In this document: in pieces, positions 58,863-64,000 of the stretch
Layout of the letters: the number at the start of each line of letters is the position of its first letter
Numbering within the stretch: the stretch's first letter is position 1
Assembly (NCBI RefSeq): GCF_038452275.1
Contig: NZ_CP141643.1
Location: 558,001 to 622,000, forward strand
Direction: 5' to 3'
DNA: 64,000 nucleotides
DNA from: Corynebacterium sp. BD556
Lineage (GTDB): Bacteria; Actinomycetota; Actinomycetes; Mycobacteriales; Mycobacteriaceae
Notes under the pieces: generated by a model
Database searches by the model: none
The model's input: only the letters and a program-made list of their open reading frames with translations
Told to the model about the DNA's origin: nothing
Made by a program: the position numbers and the translations under genes

Positions 58863-60362
58863 ATGGCCTACATGACTGACGTACGAGTTCGCTTCTGCCC
58901 ATCGCCCACCGGCACCCCACACGTGGGCATGGTGCGCACAGCCCTATTCAACTGGGCCTATGCGCGCCACACCAAAGGAACCCTGGTGTTTCGCATCGAA
59001 GACACCGACGCCGCCCGCGATTCCGAGGAGTCCTACCAAGCGATCATCGATTCGCTGACCTGGCTCGGCCTCGACTGGGACGAAGGAGTAGTCAAGGGAG
59101 GCCCACACGAGCCCTACCGCCAGTCCCAACGCATGGACATCTACAAAGAAGTCCTGGACAAGCTCATCGAAGCCGGTGAGGTCTACCCGGCCTACTCCAC
59201 CAACGAGGAAGTCCAAGAACGCCACAAAGCGGCAGGCCGCGACCCGCAACTTGGATACGACAACTACGACCGCGAACTTTCCGAGGCCCAAATCGCCGCC
59301 TTCGAGGCCGAAGGCCGCAAACCCGTCTGGCGCCTGCGCATGCCGGATCAAGACTGGACCTGGACCGATCTGGTTCGCGGCGAGGTGACCTTCAAGTCCG
59401 ACACGCAGCCCGACTACGTGGTGGCCCGCTCCAACGGCGCACCCCTCTACACCCTGGTCAACCCGGTCGACGACGCCCTTATGCAAATCACCCACGTATT
59501 GCGCGGCGAAGACCTCCTTTCTTCCACCCCGCGCCAGATGGCCATGTACGAAGCGCTCAAGCGCATCGGCGTGACAGACTTCACCCCGCAATTTGGCCAC
59601 CTGCCCTTCGTAATGGGCCAAGGAAACAAAAAGCTGTCCAAGCGCGACCCCGAATCCAACTTGTTTAACCACCGCGACAACGGCATCATCCCCGAGGGGA
59701 TGATCAACTACCTTGCCTTGCTGGGCTGGTCGCTATCCGCCGACAAAGACATCTTCACCGCAGACGAGCTCGTCGCCGCCTTCGACGTCTCCGACGTACT
59801 GGGCAACCCGGCACGCTTCGACCAGAAAAAACTCGAGGCGATCAACGCCGACCAGATCCGCCTGCTTGAAGCAGCAGACTTCGCCGCGCGCCTGCGCGAC
59901 TACCTCACCGAGTTCACGGACTTTCCCGCGGACTACCCAGCCGACAAATTCGCCGTCGCAGCCGACCTCGTACAAACACGCATCAAAGTGCTTTCCGACG
60001 CCTACAGCCTGCTCAAGTTCCTCGTCACCGCCGACGTCGACCTCGAACTCAACGACAAAGCCGCGCGCAAAAACCTCAAGGAGGCCGCGATCCAGCCTCT
60101 CGACGCCGGCATTGTCGCCCTCGAGGTGCTCGGCGAAGGGGAGTGGACCACCGCCAAGATCGAGGCCGCGCTGAACAAAGCGCTCATCGAGGACCTCGAC
60201 CTCAAACCGCGTACCGCCTTCGGGGCGCTTCGCGTGGGCATCTCCGGCGAAGCCATCTCCCCGCCGCTGTTTGAGTCCATGGAGCTTCTCGGCCGGGAAT
60301 CCACCCTGGCCCGCCTGCGCGCAGCGCGCGCAGCGACGCCGTACGCCCCAGCGGCACAATAG
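58863..60362 (+). CDS. gltX: glutamyl-tRNA synthetase GltX
   Basis: Charges tRNA-Glu with glutamate and, in bacteria with GatCAB such as this one, probably also tRNA-Gln. 499 aa, class I. The HIGH-type motif is in [19 protein letters not shown]; the KMSKS-type motif is KKLSKRD near residue 260. ATG at 58863 follows AGGAAAG; ATG at 58875 is an alternative and the frame is open upstream to 58794, inside the Zur-like box. tRNA-Gln and tRNA-Glu genes follow directly. I saw no gene for a glutaminyl-tRNA synthetase in the window. Confidence 0.96.
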   Translation: MAYMTDVRVRFCPSPTGTPHVGMVRTALFNWAYARHTKGTLVFRIEDTDAARDSEESYQAIIDSLTWLGLDWDEGVVKGGPHEPYRQSQRMDIYKEVLDKLIEAGEVYPAYSTNEEVQERHKAAGRDPQLGYDNYDRELSEAQIAAFEAEGRKPVWRLRMPDQDWTWTDLVRGEVTFKSDTQPDYVVARSNGAPLYTLVNPVDDALMQITHVLRGEDLLSSTPRQMAMYEALKRIGVTDFTPQFGHLPFVMGQGNKKLSKRDPESNLFNHRDNGIIPEGMINYLALLGWSLSADKDIFTADELVAAFDVSDVLGNPARFDQKKLEAINADQIRLLEAADFAARLRDYLTEFTDFPADYPADKFAVAADLVQTRIKVLSDAYSLLKFLVTADVDLELNDKAARKNLKEAAIQPLDAGIVALEVLGEGEWTTAKIEAALNKALIEDLDLKPRTAFGALRVGISGEAISPPLFESMELLGRESTLARLRAARAATPYAPAAQ

Positions 60363-60507
60363 CAACGCGCGTGACATTAGCAGATGACGCCCAACGACAC
60401 TGAGCTGGCGATTTGTCTCCCCGCCAGTGTGGTGGCTATAGTAATCCACGTTGTTCAGAAAGGGCAGCGCGAGCCGAAAAGCCCGAGCTGCAGGATCTAA
60501 AACACGA

Positions 60508-60579
60508 TGGCCTATGGTGTAATTGGCAACACAACGGTTTCTGGTACCGTCATTCTTGGTTCGAGTCCAGGTAGGCCAG
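60508..60579 (+). tRNA. tRNA-Gln (anticodon CUG)
   Basis: 72 nt. Acceptor stem TGGCCTA/TAGGCCA with discriminator G, anticodon stem ACGGT/ACCGT with loop TTCTGGT, T-loop GGTTCGAGTCC-type. The CCA end is not encoded. Lies between gltX and tRNA-Glu. Confidence 0.95.
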
Positions 60580-60606
60580 CTGCAGAACTTAGTTCTGTGT
60601 CCTCAT

Positions 60607-60679
60607 GCCCCGTTCGTCTAGCGGCCTAGGACGTCGCCCTCTCACGGCGGTAACACGGGTTCAAATCCCGTACGGGGTA
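60607..60679 (+). tRNA. tRNA-Glu (anticodon CUC)
   Basis: 73 nt. Acceptor GCCCCGT/ACGGGGT, anticodon loop CTCTCAC giving CUC, T arm CGGGTTCAAATCCCG. CCA not encoded. It is 27 nt after tRNA-Gln, probably one transcript. Confidence 0.95.
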
Positions 60680-60684
60680 CAAAG

Positions 60685-60720
60685 AAAGCGCCCAATCCGG
60701 TCCTCCGGGTTGGGCGCTTT
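60685..60720 (+). terminator. terminator after the tRNA pair
   Basis: AAGCGCCCAAtCCGG pairs with CCGGgTTGGGCGCTT around TCCT, ending in TTT. Very stable. Confidence 0.85.
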
Positions 60721-60806
60721 AGCGTCACCGGGTGAACCCACCACACGGCAAGTTTTGCGGAAGCGGCAAGTAGTTTCCAAGGTGGTTATTAGGTAAAGTT
60801 TTGGGG

Positions 60807-62021
60807 GTGAAAACGCCTCAGCCTCATCGCCGCGGCGTGGCCCTGTGCGTGGCAGCAGCCCTCACAGCTTCCACCCTGACCGCACCCGACGCTAACGCTT
60901 TGTCCTCGCTCTCCTCCGGCGAGGTTGTCGAGACCGGCTCCACACTGCTTGACGCCTCCTCGATCGCCGCCGCGTTTTCCAGTTTCCGCTCCGACATCCA
61001 CCCGGTGGCACTTCCCGCGCTGCTCATCTCGGCGCTCATGGGCGGGCTCGTCGGTTACCTCTCCTTCGAGCGCTTCGCTTTCGAGACCAGCTCGAAGCTG
61101 GGCTCTAGCGACGTGGATCTCGCCGACACCTTCCCCGATCCGGACGCTCCGCCGGCGGAGTTTGTCAGCCTTGAGCACGTGCGCGATAACTTGTGGGAGC
61201 TTACGGTGTACTCGCCGTCGATGCAGCGCAGCATCACCAACGACCTCGTCCTGCCGGAGGGAGGGCCGGACAACACCGCGCCGCGCCCGACCTTTTACCT
61301 CCTCGGCGGCGCGGGCGGCGGCGGGTGGACGGGCGCAGGCGGCGCGCCTGATTTTTTCCGCGATAAGTTGATCAACGTGGTCACGCCCCGTGGCGCGATT
61401 GGTTCGCAGCAGGCGGACTGGGCGCGGGAGGATCCGAAGTTCGGGCGGTACAAGTGGTCGACCTACTTGGCTAAGGAGCTTCCTGCGCTTATCGACGCCC
61501 ACTTTTACGGCACCGGCAATGATGCTATTGCGGGCATGTCGATGTCGGGTGGGCCCGCTTTGCTTATCGCCACGCTTGATGATCGTTTCAAGGTGGCCGG
61601 AACCTATTCGAGCTGCCCGTCAACTACGGGTGTGTTTGGTCAAGCGTTTGCATCATCTACTGTGCGCTTTTATGGGGCGGACCCGACAAACATGTGGGGC
61701 AGCTCGGCGGACCCGGCGTGGGCTGCCCATTCGCCGGTGTTGCGTGTGGAGGACATGCGGGGCTTGAAGGTTTTCGCCGCTGCTTCGCGGGGTGTTCCCG
61801 CTGAAAGTGACGAGCCGGTGAAAGATTCCCCGGCGCCGCTATTGGTTGTTGATGAGCAGTTCGCGTACACCTGTACTCGCTATTTTGTTGATAGGTCGCG
61901 CGAAGCAGGTCTTGACGTCGATTTTTATGAGTTTAACGAGGGCACCCATAACTGGGGGCTGTTTCGCCGTCAGCTCCCAGCAACGTGGAAAACGATCGGC
62001 CCGGCTTTGGGCGTCGATTAG
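60807..62021 (+). CDS. secreted mycolyltransferase-like esterase (antigen 85 / Cmt family)
   Basis: 404 aa, alpha/beta hydrolase of the esterase D/Ag85 type. Signal peptide, an extra N-terminal region with a hydrophobic stretch (about 70-85), then the catalytic part: nucleophile Ser in AIAGMSMSGGPALL and His in EGTHNWGLF, with the acid likely in the region after LFAA-like VFAAASRG. Such enzymes move corynomycolic acids onto trehalose or arabinogalactan in the outer layer of mycolata. GTG at 60807 was chosen since TAAAGT ends 7 nt before it; TTG at 60801 is less likely. Confidence 0.82.
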   Translation: MKTPQPHRRGVALCVAAALTASTLTAPDANALSSLSSGEVVETGSTLLDASSIAAAFSSFRSDIHPVALPALLISALMGGLVGYLSFERFAFETSSKLGSSDVDLADTFPDPDAPPAEFVSLEHVRDNLWELTVYSPSMQRSITNDLVLPEGGPDNTAPRPTFYLLGGAGGGGWTGAGGAPDFFRDKLINVVTPRGAIGSQQADWAREDPKFGRYKWSTYLAKELPALIDAHFYGTGNDAIAGMSMSGGPALLIATLDDRFKVAGTYSSCPSTTGVFGQAFASSTVRFYGADPTNMWGSSADPAWAAHSPVLRVEDMRGLKVFAAASRGVPAESDEPVKDSPAPLLVVDEQFAYTCTRYFVDRSREAGLDVDFYEFNEGTHNWGLFRRQLPATWKTIGPALGVD

Positions 62022-62045
62022 TGAAACTAAGGGTGCGGTGGATGT

Positions 62046-62339
62046 CTAGTGCTCGCACCAGTGGCCGTCGTGAAGCGCGTGGCGATGTCCGTCGTGGATG
62101 TAGTCAACGTGGTCGCCGTGGGCAATAGCGTCGTGGCCGCAGCCTTCACCGTGGGTATGGGGATGATCGGTGTGGATGTGGTGTTGCGTTGGTTCGCACT
62201 CGTCCCAGTGTCCGTCATGCTCACGGTGGATATGTCCGTCGTGGACGTAGTCGACGTGATCGCGGTGCAGGACGGCGACGTGGCCGCAGTTCTCACCGTG
62301 GGTGTGGTCGTGGTTGTCGTGAGGGTTGTGCTCAGTCAT
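62046..62339 (-). CDS. small His-rich metal-binding protein
   Basis: 97 aa, 28 His, four Cys and many Asp and Glu. Two near-identical 38-residue halves, each HTHGE[NG]CGH, then DHVDY[VI]HDGH and HDGHW. No membrane helix or signal peptide, so cytosolic. Homologues are common in actinobacteria and often misnamed 'zinc transporter permease'. Likely a zinc store or chaperone. ATG follows AAAGGAG. Upstream, TTTTCATT (62364-62371) and TTTCATTA (62376-62383) repeat one half of the Zur-like boxes, in direct order. Confidence 0.8.
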   Translation of the reverse strand: MTEHNPHDNHDHTHGENCGHVAVLHRDHVDYVHDGHIHREHDGHWDECEPTQHHIHTDHPHTHGEGCGHDAIAHGDHVDYIHDGHRHALHDGHWCEH

Positions 62340-63235
62340 GGGTGCTCCTTTAAAGCGATAGCGTTTTCATTCCACTTTCATTAAAGGCAAAGAACCGGGC
62401 ATTTTCAATACGTTTTCAGTGTGGGTGTTTAATCTCACACCGGCGCTGTACGCTGTATTCTGACTTCCTTCCTGCCTGCGCCAAACCCACAGCGTGAAGC
62501 ATTGCGACCTCAAGTGCGTAAAGGGAATTTGAAAAGCAAGTGGAATCTCCTCCTGGGTGCAGTACCGGTCCCGCAACTTCAAGTGCTTGCTGGAGGCGAA
62601 CTCACCGAAACCGTGGACGCATAAGAAGAGGCCTACCACCGGCGCGCGAAAAACTTCCTATTTCTCAAGCGAGATCAAGGAATAAAAATGGCCTCAACTA
62701 GCCCCCTTATCCCCACTGCCTTCCACAAATGCGGAGAAAACAAGCCACGCACAGCCTCCGACCCAGCCCCGGCAACCGTACCTTGGGCTCCGTGTTTTCC
62801 ATCGACGGCCAGGTTGTCCCTTTCGCCTTAGCCACAGTGCGAGGCTGCGCCGCGACACAGACGCCAGCACATCGCAGCCAAAAGCGATGATCCGCGGCAA
62901 CTTCGACCAACGCACCTTTGAGGCGGTGCAAAGCGAGGTGCTGGGAAACGTGAATTTCAGGCAGGGGATTGAAGAAAGCACGGATGCAGCAAGCAGCCCT
63001 GATCACGCTGCCTTATCAAAGGTGCTCACAGCCCGAAAGCGAGAAGGCTTTTTGCTTTCCTCACACAATAGGTCAGACATTTCTATGGTCTGAGAGCACA
63101 AGGCGGGCGAGCAAGGTCAACATTGTTAGTGCCCTTTAGACAGTCAGCATCATCGCGTGGTGGGGCCGATCCCCGAGGCAGTTAGAAAGGCAGATTTATG
63201 CTGCGTGGTCATGCGCGGTGTGCGATTCTTTTTAG
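62340..63235. other. gene-poor stretch
   Basis: About 900 bp with no gene I can support. Short frames on both strands are open (for example plus 62887-63093 and minus 62367-62639) but none has a recognisable family, good start site and coding look together. A plus-strand AAGGAATAAAA precedes an ATG at about 62689 whose 46-codon frame ends at once, which may be the remains of a lost gene. A TATGCT box near 63197 may serve chrA. Confidence 0.4.
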
Positions 63236-64000
63236 GTGTCAGACAGCGAATCCTTATCCGTACCGCCCCAAGCCGGTAAGTGGGGGCGCCTGTGGGAGGT
63301 CTTTTGGGTTTTCCTCCGCCTCGGCGTGACCTCCTTTGGCGGGCCGGTGGCCCACTTGGGTTATTTCCGCGAGGAGTTTGTTACCCGCCGCAAATGGCTG
63401 GGGGAGCGCGAGTACGCAGATTTGGTTGCTCTGTGTCAGTTTTTGCCCGGGCCCGCTTCGAGCCAAGTAGGTATGGCGGTGGGGCTTCGCCGCGCGGGTT
63501 ATGCGGGTCTGGCTGCGGCGTGGTTCGCCTTCACCATGCCCTCGGTGGTGGCTTTGGTGGCCTTCGCGTTAGGCGTTGGATACCTGGGTGATGTTGAAGG
63601 TGCGGGTTGGATTGTGGGGTTGAAGGCGGCGGCGGTGGCCGTGGTGGCCCACGCTGTTTTCGGCATGGCGAAAAATTTGCTCACGGATAAATGGCGGGCG
63701 CTAATTGCGGCGGCGGCAGCGGCGGTAGTGCTTCTCATCGCGCACCCGGCGGCCCAGGTAGCGGCGATTGCTTGTGGCGCTGCGGCGGGGTTAGCGCTGA
63801 AAACAAAACCGCAGGCCCAACAAGAACCCGCCGCGGCCTCGCCAGTACCTAAGGCAGTCGGGCTTGCCAGCCTTGTGCTCTTTGGGTTGCTGTTGGTTGG
63901 TTTGCCGTGGCTCGCTGGCGCAACAGGTGGTGTGGGTGCGGCTATTATGGCCACCTTCTACCGTTCAGGTGCGTTGGTTTTCGGCGGGGGTCACGTGGTG
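63236..64000 (+). CDS. chrA: chromate transporter ChrA family protein (3' end cut by window)
   Basis: 255 codons visible, no stop before the window edge. N-terminal signature FLRLGVTSFGGPVAHLGYFREEFV and the next conserved LCQFLPGPASSQVGM are diagnostic of CHR proteins; five or so membrane helices are seen. A second CHR half would begin at ALVFGGGHVV, so this is the long, two-domain type. It exports chromate or moves another oxyanion. GTG at 63236 is the best start. Confidence 0.88.
   Translation, partial: MSDSESLSVPPQAGKWGRLWEVFWVFLRLGVTSFGGPVAHLGYFREEFVTRRKWLGEREYADLVALCQFLPGPASSQVGMAVGLRRAGYAGLAAAWFAFTMPSVVALVAFALGVGYLGDVEGAGWIVGLKAAAVAVVAHAVFGMAKNLLTDKWRALIAAAAAAVVLLIAHPAAQVAAIACGAAAGLALKTKPQAQQEPAAASPVPKAVGLASLVLFGLLLVGLPWLAGATGGVGAAIMATFYRSGALVFGGGHVV

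Noticed and set aside
62887-63093. 68-codon frame upstream of chrA
   Set aside because: No recognisable family, no clear start signal, and surrounding frames are equally open; left as unassigned.

Overview
The window is a piece of chromosome from a high-GC mycolata actinobacterium, almost certainly a Corynebacterium. Evidence: an MscCG-type channel (three N-terminal membrane segments, then a fourth and a Pro-rich tail) divergent from ilvBNC; an ilv attenuator leader peptide; a mycolyltransferase-like esterase; a DtxR-like box; and the gene order cysteine desulfurase-mnmA-ligA-ACT-gatCA-pfkA-gatB-ilvD-PH-ilvBNC-serA-leuB-gltX, which is the order known from corynebacteria and mycobacteria. I cannot name the species.

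Layout. 1-7.4 kb: glgB (cut by the left edge) and glgE on the minus strand (alpha-glucan synthesis), divergent from an orphan ABC ATPase, a NUDIX hydrolase and a THUMP-like methyltransferase. 7.4-15.8 kb: cysteine desulfurase, GH25 muramidase, a spermidine-synthase-like protein, mnmA, a MetE-C-like protein, a DEDDh exonuclease and ligA, whose stop codon lies in a 16-bp triple repeat. 15.8-24.1 kb: a wHTH regulator/serine hydrolase/membrane protein operon, an ACT protein, gatCA, an iron-regulated siderophore-interacting protein, pfkA and gatB. 24.2-26.9 kb: a decayed YkvI-like gene, a Xi-class GST and DoxX. 27-34.8 kb: branched-chain amino acid genes (ilvD, attenuator, ilvBNC) and mscCG. 34.8-47 kb: a CDF exporter, a solitary DUF262 protein, two related lipoproteins flanking serA-leuB, a cNMP/CBS/DUF294 protein with an exonuclease, an FAH-family decarboxylase and an isochorismate synthase.

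48.0-58.7 kb is the most unusual part: a seven-gene minus-strand operon of the 'anchored repeat' ABC transporter type. A ZnuA-like binding protein, ATPase and permease are joined by four surface proteins sharing the choice-of-anchor M domain, marked by [GS]H.D and H.H..[W/T].F motifs. The binding protein carries this domain with its two halves in reversed order, at the place where ZnuA proteins have their His-rich loop. Two 21-bp Zur-like palindromes lie upstream of the operon. One surface-protein gene, with a C-terminal LAQTG sortase motif, is split by a complete IS3-family element with a 3-bp target duplication; removing the element and one repeat copy restores the frame exactly. I infer a zinc (or manganese) relay from wall to membrane, probably damaged in this strain.

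58.8-64 kb: gltX, tRNA-Gln(CUG), tRNA-Glu(CUC), a mycolyltransferase-like esterase, a His-rich protein with 28 His in 97 residues, a gene-poor stretch and chrA (cut by the right edge). GltX, GatCAB and the two tRNAs together make up the indirect Gln-tRNA pathway. At least sixteen genes have a -10-like hexamer ending 6-8 nt before the start codon, so leaderless mRNAs seem common here; I used this to choose many starts.
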